NCBI GenBank assembly: GCA_029204225.1
Contig: CM055097.1
Location: 34,102,804 to 34,166,803, forward strand
Direction: 5' to 3'
Length of the DNA stretch: 64,000 nt
Source: Diphasiastrum complanatum
Lineage: Eukaryota > Streptophyta > Lycopodiopsida > Lycopodiales > Lycopodiaceae
In this document: one piece after another, positions 48,761 to 58,790 of the stretch
How positions within the stretch are numbered: the stretch's first letter is position 1
Layout of the letters: the number at the start of each line of letters is the position of its first letter
Program-made: the position numbers and the translations under genes
The notes under the pieces: generated by a model
Database searches by the model: none
What the model was told of the DNA's origin: nothing
Seen by the model: only the letters and a program-made list of their open reading frames with translations

Positions 48761-50089
48761 TCAAGGTGGTGAACAAGAATCCATGGATTTAATGTCACTA
48801 GCTTTGTTATTCGTATCTCGCTTGAGAGGTAACTTCTGCATGTTATCTATTTTATGATGCACGTTTTTGAACTTGGACATAATGAACCTATCCTTTGGAG
48901 ATTCTCGGTGCATTCTTTCATAGCAAGCCTGTGCATATAGCTCAGTTGACTTATTTGTTTTTGGGGGAATGTACCGCGGTCTTTCCATTTGAAATTCATG
49001 ATGGTGAAATTGGTGCATGTCAATCCATTCATTTGCGTAAGCATTTTGAAGAATCTTCCCCACTTGCTCTGGCCTGCCTCAAAAAAGACAAACCAAGAAG
49101 CTCAGTCTATAGCTTGGTTGCCTAGAGTTGCTCAAAACTTAAACCCTACCTGTGTATAATAAACGGGAAATGTTAAGTGGCAATAAAGCCTACTCATTAG
49201 CGGAAATTGTTGATGTGAAGAGCATTTACCACTGTTTCAAGTTCACAGTAAAAGTTCAGGCTTACAAAATGATTGATCCTTTTATGAAAGCAGGAAAACA
49301 ACGCCTTACAGAAACCCATGCAAACAAGTTCAGATCACGGCATTTTGGTTTTTCTCAACATTCTTCAGTGCAGAGGCATATTTAGCACTATGCGAGAGTT
49401 CGATACTTCAAACGTAAGAATGTAACTGCAAACTTTTACAGTGATCTGCATGCTTTGCTGAAACACATTTTAAGAACAATTTCACCTCAAGATGTTTGAG
49501 TCTCTGGAAGATAGAGCCAAACTTTTGGTCTTAAGCAATACGAAAGAAAACAAATTTTGCTTTGTTTTAGAAAACTCTTGGTTCCAATGAGGCTTAGCAA
49601 GTACATTTCCAGTACGGGTCTTCTCACTAAGGTTTGTAAAATTGCAACATCTACATTAGAATGACCATCTGTACAGCTTTGTGAAGCTAGAAAAAAAATC
49701 CCCCAGAGTGAAAAAAGAGGATATCCTTAAGGGTGTCTTCATAAAAAAGTGTGAAACAGCTGCAGACATACAAGATTAAAGTACTGGCTAAGCAAATCAG
49801 GGATTAGGTTCAACCTTTCCACAATTCTTCCATAGACATACTCTGCATTGTGATTGGATGGAAGAGTTGGTTTTTGGCCCTGCATCTCCACAATCAATAG
49901 AAAATGTGTTATCAAATTTCAAGGAAGCACAACACATGGAGGCTTTGATTTTTCGACAGCAGAAAACCAGCACTCTATCGTCTAGACAGATAAGAATCGG
50001 ATTAGTTCCTTACAAGACGCTTGCTAATATGTGATGGTATATAGTGGTCTTTTCTGAACTTTCGCTGCTCTGAAGCCCTCCAAAATCTC
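48761..50089 (-). CDS. Partial multi-exon host gene, possibly CFAP77-like
   Basis: Three minus-strand exons fit together. Exon A 50014-50089 (FWRASEQRKFRKDHYIPS; acceptor TTTTAG, donor GTAAGG) ends in phase 0. Exon B 49772-49879 is 108 bp (GQKPTLPSNHNAEYVYGR... LIPDLLSQYF; acceptor ATGCAG, donor GTATGT), phase 0 at both ends. Exon C ends at 48761 (AYANEWIDMHQF, PRYIPPKTNKSTELYAQA, DRFIMSKFKNVHHKID, stop); its acceptor, near 49050-49070, is not settled. The order of a short YG motif, a DLL-helix, a YxPPK segment and a final FxMxxFxxV motif recalls the C-terminal half of CFAP77/DUF4483 axonemal proteins, from memory. Upstream exons are not found; E4 lies immediately upstream. No in-frame stop in the exons. 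Confidence 0.5.
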
Positions 50090-50121
50090 CTAAAAGTCAC
50101 AAAAAGAACATGAGAATCATC

Positions 50122-50124
<3 letters not shown>

Positions 50125-50178
<54 letters not shown>
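50125..50178. repeat. (AG)n microsatellite
   Basis: About 27 AG units between exon A of the possible host gene and the left LTR of E4. Confidence 0.97.
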
Positions 50179-50182
<4 letters not shown>

Positions 50183-50230
50183 GTGTGGTACATATGTTCT
50201 AATTCTTGATTTCAGGTTTAAAGCACACGC

Positions 50231-50993
50231 TGTCGCGGAAGCCTTTTTTTCCTTATTACGTTTCGTGTTCGTCCTCTCTTCTGATTTGCGAACAATTTTC
50301 TGTCTTCGATTTTTCTTTTCGTGCGGAAGCTCTTAGGGATTCCAGACACTCGACTACGCATCACACATATTTTATTCTAGCAATCAAGAGACACAGCACA
50401 AGACCAAGAGATACATGAAATAGAGCAATTATATTGTCAGTTTTGGTTTTAGAGCGAGATCGTCAGTGTCTCGCTCGTTGGCGGAATGATTCTCTGCTCT
50501 TTCGCTGTGTTCTGCTCGTTGGCAAACTTTCATGCACAGTTATGGTATTTTTTGCTTTCTTACTCTATTCGCTACGTCTCTCTCTGTTTCTTACATATCT
50601 CTGTATATTCTATCTCTCTTCTTTTTCTCTTTTTCTTCTTACATAGTTATGATCCAGAGAGGATCGTTTATACCTCCACTATGTGGAGTTTACAACATAG
50701 CTAAAACGTAGAATCACAAGACTAGTTAACGCTAATCAACTAGTTAGTTAGTCTCCGTCGTTGCTATTCGTTTTAGTTGGGCATGAAGCCCGCTGGCAAC
50801 GCGAAGGATTTCTCTTCGTTTGTTTCGTTCTTTTCGTTTTATGGTCCTGGAGGTGTGTTTATGATTCGCGAATGATTCGCGAATCGTTCGTGCTTCGAGT
50901 CAAAGACACGTTGACTGTCGCGAATTGTTCTCGTTCGACCTTCGTGTCTTGTTCGTGCTGCGACAAAGTTGCAGGAGTTCACCATTTCTGACA
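50231..50993 (-). repeat. 3' LTR of E4
   Basis: Starts TGTCGCGGAAGCC and ends TTTCTGACA, next to a polypurine tract. Contains a GATTCGCGAATGATTCGCG self-complementary stretch near its right end. Confidence 0.92.
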
Positions 50994-51004
50994 CTCCCTC
51001 TTGA
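50994..51004 (-). promoter_or_regulatory. Polypurine tract of E4
   Basis: Minus strand TCAAGAGGGAG directly upstream of the 3' LTR. Confidence 0.75.
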
Positions 51005-54000
51005 ACCTTGCAGCTTTGTTCGTTTAATCCAATTGCCTCTCTTTGCTTGGTAAAGAGTGGCTTGTCGAGTGGTCTCGTGAGGAGATCTGCAATCATAATT
51101 TCTAATTTTATGAACTGGACCTGGAGCTCTCCTTTCGAGATCAAATCTCGAATGTGATGGTACTTCAGAGGAATGTGCTTCGTCTTTGAATGGAAGACAG
51201 GATCCTGGGAAGGATAAATGGCACTCTGGGAGTCCATCATCATCGTGCTTGGCCCCTCTTGTGGTATCCCGATTGCCTCCAACATCATCCGCAGCCACAC
51301 TACCTCATTCGTCACTTTCGAGGCTGCGACATACTCAGCTTCGCAAGAGGATTGAGCTACCAGGGTTTGCTTTTTGCATATCCAGCTGATTGCAGCTTCG
51401 CACGCTATTGTACATCCTCCAGTAATGGACTTGTTGTCATCCTTGCAGCTCGCCCAGCTCGCATCACTGTAGTGATGCAGCTCGAATCCTTTCTCCTCTT
51501 TTCTAGCTATGTAGGTTAATCCAATATTCTGGTACCCTTCAGATATTGTAGGATTCGTTTGGCCATTTGCCAATGTGCTAGACCAGGATTGGAATAGAAT
51601 TGGCTCAATGCGTAAACAGAGAAGACCAGATCCGGTCTGGTACAAATTGTCAAGTACATCAGACTCCCGATTAAGTTCTGGTAGGGTACACCTGCCATCT
51701 TCTGTTCTTCCTCTTCTATTTTTGGGCAATCCTGTTTCGTGAGCTTGGCTCCAGCTATCATTGGTGTGGCTTTCTCTTTGCATTCCATCATGTGGTACTG
51801 CTTCAGTACTTTTTTGGCGTATTCTGACTGACTCAAGTGCATTTCACCATTTGTTCGATCTCTTTTGATCTCCAGCCCTAGGCATTTTGTTGCTTCTCCA
51901 AGATCTGTGATTTTGTAGCTTTCAGAAATCTGACTCTTCGTATCTTTGATCAGCATCAAGGAATTTCCTATCATCAACGAATCATCCACGAAAATGGTCA
52001 ATATCACAAAATCCTCTCCTACTCTTTTGATGTAGACATTACAGTCTGGTTGAGTAGGATTGAAGTCTAGAGACTTCAGAAGACCATCAAGCTTTTTGTA
52101 CCAGGCCCGTGATGCTTGTTTTAGACCGTAGATGCATCTCTGCAATCGACAGACATATTGTTTGTTGTCGGGGTCTTCATAGCCTTCAGGTTGCTTCATG
52201 AAGATTTCCTCCTCTAGATCTCCGTAGAGAAAGGCTGTTTTCACGTCAATCTGGTGAATTTCCAGATTGTACTGTGTGGCGTATGCAAGGAGTAGCCTTA
52301 TGCTTGTCATCTTCACCATGGGCGAATATGTGTCGAAATAGTCGATACCATATCTCTGCGTGTAGCCCTTTGCGACAAGCCTTGTCTTGTAGCGGCCAAT
52401 AGTGCCATCTGATTTTAGTTTTTTTTTGTATACCCACTTGCAGTCGACTATATTTCTATTTTCTGGCAGTGGCTCTAATGTCCATGCCTCGTTTTGCCTC
52501 ATCGACTCAATCTCCTCTGACATTGCCTGCTTCCAGAATTCTCCCTCTGGACTCTGGATAGCTTCTTGGTATGTTGCTGGCTCTTCTGTGAAACTGCAGT
52601 ACTCGAACTACGTGTCTTCGCTCCATTGAAGATTGTCAGAATAGCGGTCTGGAGGTCTTCTTTGTCTTGTTGACCTTCGAGGTTCGTTTCGTCGCTGCTC
52701 GAACATTTCTTGTTCGTGGGGTCGATCCTCTGCTTCCTGCTGCTCTGGAATCTGGGGCTCTGCATTTTGATTTGGTGTATGTCCTCGATCTCCCTCTTGA
52801 ACAGGCAGCAGTGTGAAGATCTCATGGCCTCTTTCGTCTTTCAGTCCAGGGAATGTGGACTCGTCGAACTTCACATTTCGTGGTTGGATCGTAGAGTCTG
52901 TACACATGTGTTCCGTTCGAGTAGTCGACCATGATTGTTTGCTCCGATTTGTCATTGAGCTTGCTTCTCTTTTCCTTTGGAATGTGCTTGTATGCTGCAC
53001 ATCCAAACACTCAAACATATGACAGATCAGGCTTTCTGCCTGTCCACATTTCGTATGGTGTTTTTTTCTCCAGCGTTGTCGTTGTAGATCTGTTCTGCAG
53101 GTGTACAGCTGCAGCTATTGCCTCGGCCCAAACTTGACCTGGCAATTGAGCCTGTGCCATCATGCATCTGGCTCCTTCGACTAGCATTCTGTTTCTTCTT
53201 TTTGCCACACCGTTGTATTCTGGTGTGTATGCAGGAGTGAACTGATGTTCGATCCCCTGTTCTTCGCAGAATCTTGAGAATTTTGTGCTTTTGTATTCAC
53301 CTCCATTGTCAGATCTAAGGATCTGTACTTTTTTGAGGTGTGTCGCTCTGCGAATGCCACGAACTTCTTGAAAAAATCGAATACATCGGATTCCTTCTTC
53401 AAGTAGTAGATCGTGGTCATTCGGCTGTAATCATCTATGAACGTTATAAAATATCTTGAACCTGAGAGCAAATCTGTTTTCATCGGTCCACACACATCAG
53501 AGTGGACGAGCTCAAGAACTTCTTTGGCTCTTCTTCCCTCGTGTGTGAATGGATTCCGATGTTGCTTGCCTTTCTGACAAGCTTCGCAGAACTCAGCCTC
53601 TGGCCTTGAAATCTTAAGACCTGTGACAATGTCCTTTCTGCTCATGTCATACAGGCTCCGCATGTTCAGATGATACATTCTTCTATGCCAGAGTTGATCT
53701 TCGTTTTCTGAAGCATTTAATATGCTTTCAGAGTTGCTGATTATTTTGGCCTAGTAGAGATTTCCTTCTCTGCATCCGACCGTCAGCAACTTGTTTGTCG
53801 TCTTCTCGATCATTCGGCAAGTGTTTCCATAGAACAAAACTCGAATGCCTAGATCTGCCATCTTAGATACAGATAGTAGATCCTTTCTGAGTGAGGGCAC
53901 ATAGAGTGCTCCTGGCAGCTCTGCTTGGCCTGACAATGTTCGTAGTTGTAGAGAGCCGATGCCTTTGACATCGTGTCTACTTCCATCGCCTAGAATCACT

Positions 54001-54082
54001 GCTCTGTCGTTTTTGAGTTAGCGAAAGTTGATCAAGATCTTCTTGTTGCAGGTTATGTGAGATGTTGCTCCTGAATCGATGA
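51005..54082 (-). pseudogene. Fragmented copia Pol of E4
   Basis: In minus-strand order: protease DSGATSHIT near 54065, a stop near 54018, post-protease LYVPSLRKDLLSVSKMAD; integrase pieces with CEACQKGKQ, HSDVCGPM and FITFIDDYSR (53181-53678), then pieces at 53011-53208 and 52608-53018; RT at 51516-52523 with KWVYKKKLKSDG, QIDVKTAFLYGD, IYGLKQASRAWY and FVDDSLMIG; RNase H at 50839-51783 with YSDASWASCKDD, SSCEAEYVAA and MMDSQSAI. The RT-RNase H junction is frameshifted near 51530. The last frame runs through the polypurine tract into the LTR, as in E2. Confidence 0.88.
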
Positions 54083-54974
54083 CTACATCGTAGTCGTGTT
54101 CAGAGTAGCTTGTCGAAGATTCGTCAAGTATCGTGAAAGCTTCGTCACCTCTACGTTTGCCTTTTCAGCTTTGTTTTTCCTTTTTGGGTTGAATCTGCAG
54201 TCGTATGCAGAATGCCCTTTCTTCTTGCAGTGCATGCAAGGTATTGCTGGATTAAACCAGCATTTGTTGGCCATATGGCCTAGTTTGTGGCAGTGATCGC
54301 AGGAAGAAGATTGTTGATTTGAGGACTTTGTCTTCTCGAATCTTGGCTTGTTTTTGTTCTTCTTCTTTCCTTTCATGAAGAGAGCCTTCTCTTGATCACT
54401 GCTTCCCTCTCCTTCGTCTCTCATCAGCGACAAGACTGACTGCTTTGTCGAATGTCATATCTGGTAGACTCAATATGAGCATTCTCAGCGGCTGATAGGA
54501 CGTCGGTAGAGATTTCATGAAGTACATCAGCTGTTGTGGTGCTGGGATCTGATGCTCCTGTCCTGATGCAGCGAGTTGAGCGAAGATCGTTCTGATCTTC
54601 TCAACGTGCTGATCTAACTGGTTGCCATCCCACCATATGGATTGCAGCTGATTGTGAAGGTGCATGACTGAAGCTACAGTCCTCACTTCATACTTCTGGT
54701 TTAATCTTTCCCACGCTGCAAGGCTGTTTTCGTTGTCTTCAATCTGCATGAGTAGATCTTCATTTATGGATGAAACGATGATCGCCATTACGCGCTCATC
54801 CTTTCTGATCCATTCAGCTCTCCTCAAGTCTCCCTCTGGAGGCTGCACCTCTGAGAGCTCGGTCACCGACCAGATGCCTTCGCCCTTCAGGAGTGTTTTG
54901 ATTTTTAATTTTCAGATTCTGTAATTTGCACCATCAAGACTGATTGCTAGTCTGGTTTGGATTGTCGTAGCCAT
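54083..54974 (-). pseudogene. Gag of E4 with two zinc knuckles
   Basis: The start ATG is at 54974 (MATTIQTRLAISLDG). Codon 21 is TGA (54912-54914), where the family has Trp (YRxWKxK). The frame then continues to 54396, and a frameshift near 54410 leads into a segment with two CCHC knuckles, CDHCHKLGHMANKC and CMHCKKKGHSAYDC. Without the stop and frameshift it would be a normal copia gag. It is inactive as it stands. Confidence 0.85.
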
Positions 54975-55027
54975 ATTGTGTTGTCTGGAAGAATCACTGC
55001 TGGGATATCAGTAGTGATAACTTGTTG

Positions 55028-55039
55028 GCTCTGATACCT
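55028..55039 (-). promoter_or_regulatory. Primer-binding site of E4 (one mismatch)
   Basis: Minus strand AGGTATCAGAGC, where the first base differs from the usual TGG start, just inside the right LTR. Confidence 0.8.
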
Positions 55040-55816
55040 TGTCGCGGAAGCCTTTTTTTCCTTCTTGTGTTTCGTGTTCGTCCTCTCTTCTGATTCGAGA
55101 ACAATTTTTTGTCTTCGATTTTTCTTTTCGTGCGGAAGCTCTTACAGGATCCCAGACACTCGACTACGCATCACAGAACATATTTTATTCTAGCAATCAA
55201 GAGACACGGCACAAGACCAAGAGATACACGAAATAGAGCGATTATATTGTCAGTTTTGGTTTTAGAGCGAGATCGTCAGTGTCTCGCTCGTTGGCGGAAT
55301 GACTCTCTGCTCTTTCGCTGTGTTCTGCTCGTTGGCAGACTTTCATGCACAGCTATGGTATTTTCTGCTTTCTTACTCTATTTGCTACGTCTCTCTCTGT
55401 TTCTTACAGATCTCTGTATATTCTATCTCTCTTCTTTTTCTCTTCTTGTTCTTACATAGTTATGATCCAGAGAGGATCGTTTATACCTCCACTATGTGGA
55501 GTTTACAACATAGCTAAAACGTAGAATCACAAGACTCGTTAACGCTAATCAACTAGTTAGTTAGTCTCTGTCGTTGCTATTCGTTTCAGCTAGGCGAAGC
55601 CCGTTGAGCAGCCAGCTGGCAGCGCGAAGGATTTCTCTTCGTTTGTTTCGTTCTTTTCGTTTCGTGGTCTTGGAGGTGTGTTTACGATTCGCGAATGATT
55701 CGCGAATCGTTCGTGCTTCGAGTCAAAGACACGTTGACTGTCGCAAATTGTTCTCGTTCGACCTTCGTGTCTTGTTCGTGCTGCGACAAAGTTGCAGGAG
55801 TTCACCATTTCTGACA
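55040..55816 (-). repeat. 5' LTR of E4
   Basis: Same ends as the left copy; longer by a 14-bp-scale insertion around 55600-55620. Confidence 0.92.
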
Positions 55817-56459
55817 CACGTCTCAAATTAAAAGCTATTGCTTTTAGTCAAGCCTAGGTGAATGTGTTTCTACAAAGTAAACGACCAGAGAATCATAGCA
55901 TAGAAGATTCTGCAATCACATGATAAACTGATTGGTTCATAAAAGCTTGAAGAGCATATGTATGGGTCCAAAGGAAACTTCAATATTTTGTGACCTGAGG
56001 TCCAAAGTTCTATTTTCATAACATTTTTCATAAGCGACTTGAAAGCATTGGAAATTGGTTTATACTTGAATACTGGGAGATCATGGGATTTTTGAAACCT
56101 AATAAGTAAAGCTAGACATTTTCAGCCCCAAAAGTAGGACAGATTCAAAGGGAACACAAGATAGTAAAAATCAGGAGCAGAAAATTTTTCGGCATCCATG
56201 AGTGACATCAATAACTAGAAGCAGTTGAAATCAATGAGGAGATACTAGACAAGCTAGATGCTGAAAGAAAAAGGAGGAAAATGTTGTAGTCAGGCAACAT
56301 GTACAAGATCATAGAGGACAAGTGGCAAGGTATAGAAATCAGCAGAGGTTAGATAGTTACTGATAGAAAAAGGAAGCTGAGTGAAGAAGTGGTTGGGTAC
56401 TACGAGATGGCCATCATCAACTTTAACTTGAAGAGTAGCAGAAGAAAGTGTTCATGATA
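55817..56459. other. Spacer between E4 and the host gene
   Basis: I looked here for upstream exons of the gene at 48761-50089 and found none I would defend. Confidence 0.4.
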
Positions 56460-56704
56460 CTAACAAATTCTTGGCAGGTATGTCGATGATGAAGTTATGT
56501 GAACTCCAATGCCATTACATGTAGAAAGATGTATATGTAACAGATCAAGTCCGAACTGACCAAACCTATCCATACGCGAAGGTGTACGTGTATTTGCATT
56601 CGCATCAATAATGTTTGGAGCACCATAATGGTCACTATCACTATACGAGTCGCAGCAATAATGACCAGAGCTTTCACATTCACAACATTGAAATTTCCTC
56701 CATT
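56460..56704 (-). CDS. Last exon of the unidentified gene
   Basis: Opens after acceptor TCAATAG with AA-TGG, completing a Glu codon begun by the upstream exon. It encodes WRKFQCCECESSGHYCC, an acidic DSYSDSDHYGAPN stretch, then MDRFGQFGLDLLHIHLSTC and a TAG stop. The cysteine spacing (CC-x-C...CC) may bind metal. The intron before it is only 62 bp (56705-56766). Confidence 0.55.
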
Positions 56705-56766
56705 CTATTGAGGAAAATCGCATAAACATATGAAGCATAAACCGTTATTGCAGAGTTCAGACACAC

Positions 56767-56977
56767 CTTGAAAGTACAAAAACTGTATTGGTGAGGATGA
56801 AACCAAAAGTGGAGCAAGAGAAGACCAAACCTCTGGAGGATTTTCAGATATACGAAGAGGAATAGAACAGTCTCTGCAGAAGCTTGCCCAAGATGGAAGA
56901 TACAAAAAAATTTCTAGAGAGACAACATGTGGGAGATTTTGTGGCTAAAATTTAAGCAGCTCTATAAACAGCTGATC
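56767..56977 (-). CDS. Penultimate exon with an in-frame TAG
   Basis: 211 bp between acceptor GATTGCAG and donor CAAG|GTGTGT. Encodes DQLFIELLKF, TAG, PQNLPHVVSLEIFLYLPSWA, SFCRDCSIPLRISENPPEVW and SSLAPLLVSSSPIQFLYFQ. Reading continues smoothly on both sides of the TAG, so the stop looks like a lesion of CAG rather than an exon edge. An alternative is that the acceptor is the AG of that TAG itself, which would remove the stop. Confidence 0.5.
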
Positions 56978-57178
56978 CTGCAATCCATCAACAAAATGGG
57001 TAAGTACCTTATTTGCACGAAAATTGCCATGTGTATGGAAAACTCTAGAACTTAAAAATCAACTCAAGTGCAAGATAAACCCTAGACTTAAAACCTTAAG
57101 CCACTGATTAGTTTATTCCGGACAAGTCACGATGGCCTATCTTAATGAGTTCATGTTGCCTAGATCAAGAAAGTTGGA

Positions 57179-57366
57179 ATGGTCAAATTGATGTGTATGA
57201 AAACTCAAGATATAGAACATTGTTATGGAAAAGGATTATCAGGATGTTCAACAGGAGAGGAGATTATGCCAGATAATGGACAGGAAGCCAATGAATTTTA
57301 CCAAAGAAGTCAAAAGGTACCACTTTTGTTGGCCATTACGATAGATAAAAAGCTTACTGATTGTAT
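57179..57366. other. Sequence left of the hAT-like element
   Basis: A short plus-strand open frame runs into the left terminal repeat and ends there. It has no recognisable motif and I do not call it a gene. Confidence 0.4.
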
Positions 57367-57374
57367 ATTTGTAC
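57367..57374. repeat. Left 8-bp target-site duplication (ATTTGTAC)
   Basis: Identical to 58285-58292, directly outside the terminal inverted repeats. Confidence 0.92.
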
Positions 57375-58284
57375 CATAGTTGCAGCGAATCTCGATTCGC
57401 TGGGTCTGCGATTCGCGGGTCGCGATTCTGCGAATCGCGATTCGCGACCCAGAATCGCAAAAAAAAAAAAAAAAATTGGAAAAATAGCTTATTGCTGAAA
57501 TTTTTTTAGGGGATCAATGGTCAAACCAGCGTTTTGCCTCTCATAAGTGCAGTAGATGAGGCACAAACAAATCTTATTTTCAGTAGCTATCCGGTTGTCA
57601 TTTGCTCTGGTTTTCAGTAAATGTTAATGCTACAGTTTGGACTATCAACTGTATGGATGATGATCACTTTTGCAATTGGTTCACTGGAGATGTGAGTGCA
57701 ATGTACATACAGTTGGGGGCATAAATATTGGGCCCTTCTCGGCGCGCATTTGGACCCCATTTTTATCTACAGGGGGGCGGTGGCATTTTTTATCTACAAT
57801 GTCTATATAGCAAGAAGCTCTAGGGGGTTCGGGGGACAGTAGCCACCCGGGAAAAGGGGGGTTCGGGGGGCGGTAGCCCCCCGAGAAAAGGGGGTTCGGG
57901 GGACAGTAGCCACCCGGGAAACGGGGGGTTCGGGGGGCGGTAGCCCCCTGGTGGGGGGTTCGGGGGGCAGTAGCCCCCGGGAAACGGCGGGGTCCGGGGG
58001 CTGCCGGTAGACCCCGGCCTCGACAGTAAGGCCTCTTCATGATTTGGCCTTCCAACTCCCCGAGTGAAAACACACTTTTTGGTGTTTCGCACCCGAAACA
58101 GTCGGCAAACTACACAATCATAATTCCCTCGATCAGAGCTTTCATCTGATACCCATATTGCCTAAAAAAATTTCAAAAAAAAAAAAAAAAAAAAAAATCG
58201 ATTCTACACGATTCTGGGAAAATCCCGATTCGCGAATCGGAATCGCGATTCTGATCGCGATTCGGGAATCGTGCTGCAACTATG
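57375..58284. mobile_element. Non-autonomous hAT-like DNA transposon, 910 bp
   Basis: Ends in a perfect 12-bp inverted repeat, CATAGTTGCAGC and GCTGCAACTATG, flanked by the exact 8-bp duplication ATTTGTAC. An 8-bp duplication is the hallmark of the hAT superfamily; the TIR start CATAG differs by one base from the usual hAT pattern. The subterminal 80-90 bp on both sides are rich in GATTCGCGAATC palindromes. Inside are A17 (57459-57475), A23 (58175-58197) and a G-rich minisatellite. No transposase is encoded. It sits in an intron of the minus-strand host gene. Confidence 0.88.
57827..58020. repeat. G-rich minisatellite, about 33-bp units
   Basis: Five to six units of the form GGGGGTTCGGGGG-n-GTAGCC. 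Type A has ACAGTAGCCACCCGGG and type B has GCGGTAGCCCCCCGAG; they run A, B, A, B-like, B-like and a divergent last unit. G-runs on one strand could form quadruplexes, and GGGGGCGGTAGCCCCC can fold as a hairpin. The Pro-rich open frames across it (57681-58092) are a by-product. Confidence 0.85.
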
Positions 58285-58292
58285 ATTTGTAC
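58285..58292. repeat. Right 8-bp target-site duplication (ATTTGTAC)
   Basis: Exact match to 57367-57374. Confidence 0.92.
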
Positions 58293-58611
58293 TAGTAAAA
58301 AGTTCATCGTTAGGAGAGATGTCATTTTTTATAAGAATAAGTTTGCTGATTTCTTCATAATCGAGCTGACAACATGCATTTCTCTAAATAGTTTCGGGTA
58401 GAAAGGTTAGCACCACAAAAAATGACCAAAAAAATACTGCGCCTCTGAATCTAGGCTAATCCTTTCCAAAACTCATTGGCACTAAATCACATTGTACCAG
58501 CCCAAAAATCAAGAAAAAAACTGTGGCTATATGTGAAAAGTCGTTTCAAAGGCAACAATTTGCTTTCTATCCACCAAAGGCTATCAGTTTGCGAATAGTG
58601 AGCTGATACGA

Positions 58612-58790
58612 ATGAGGATAAAGCTGGAAGGTCATGACATGATCGTCTTATTCAACACCGGTCCCTCGCACAATGTTATAAATTCAAGTGTGGGGTAGAA
58701 GCTTAACTTAGCTATTGTTCATTTTGATTACTGGTTTATAGTTGAGATGCCAGATAAGGCACAAAAGTTTGGGATAAAGGAGTCTCTTCG
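58612..58790 (+). pseudogene. Possible Ty3/gypsy protease scrap
   Basis: Plus-strand reading gives MRIKLEGHDMIVLFNTGPSH followed by NVINSSV, a stop, and KLNLAIVHFDYW. The layout matches a retropepsin core (FDTGASHNFIS in the family), with the catalytic Asp replaced by Asn and a stop inside. Short and decayed; a purine run AAAAGGGGGAGCA near 58953 may be a polypurine tract of the same lost element. Confidence 0.4.

Larger units (their letters stand above)
50231..55816 (-). mobile_element. Decayed Ty1/copia retrotransposon E4
   Basis: A 5,586-bp minus-strand element of a different family from E1. LTRs are 50231-50993 (763 bp) and 55040-55816 (777 bp), both TGTCGCGG to TCTGACA, with about 32 substitutions (about 4%) and a few indels by eye. 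Flanks are CACGC and CACGT, a 5-bp duplication with one mismatch. All copia domains are recognisable but interrupted by stops and frameshifts. GC content is higher than in E1. It lies just upstream of the possible CFAP77-like exons. Confidence 0.92.

Noticed and set aside
50002-50193. Ser-Leu repeat protein on the minus strand
   Set aside because: The repeat part is the (AG)n microsatellite; only the tail (50014-50089) is kept, as a candidate exon.
50865-50895. GATTCGCGAATC palindromes in the E4 LTR as a link to the hAT-like element
   Set aside because: The shared word is short and self-complementary; LTR context and termini are clearly copia, with no wider similarity.
57827-58020. Possible CRISPR-like array
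   Set aside because: Units are contiguous tandem repeats without unique spacers, and the setting is a plant nuclear transposon.
57681-58092. Pro-rich minus-strand open frames
   Set aside because: Produced by the G-rich minisatellite inside the hAT-like element; no transposase or other domain.
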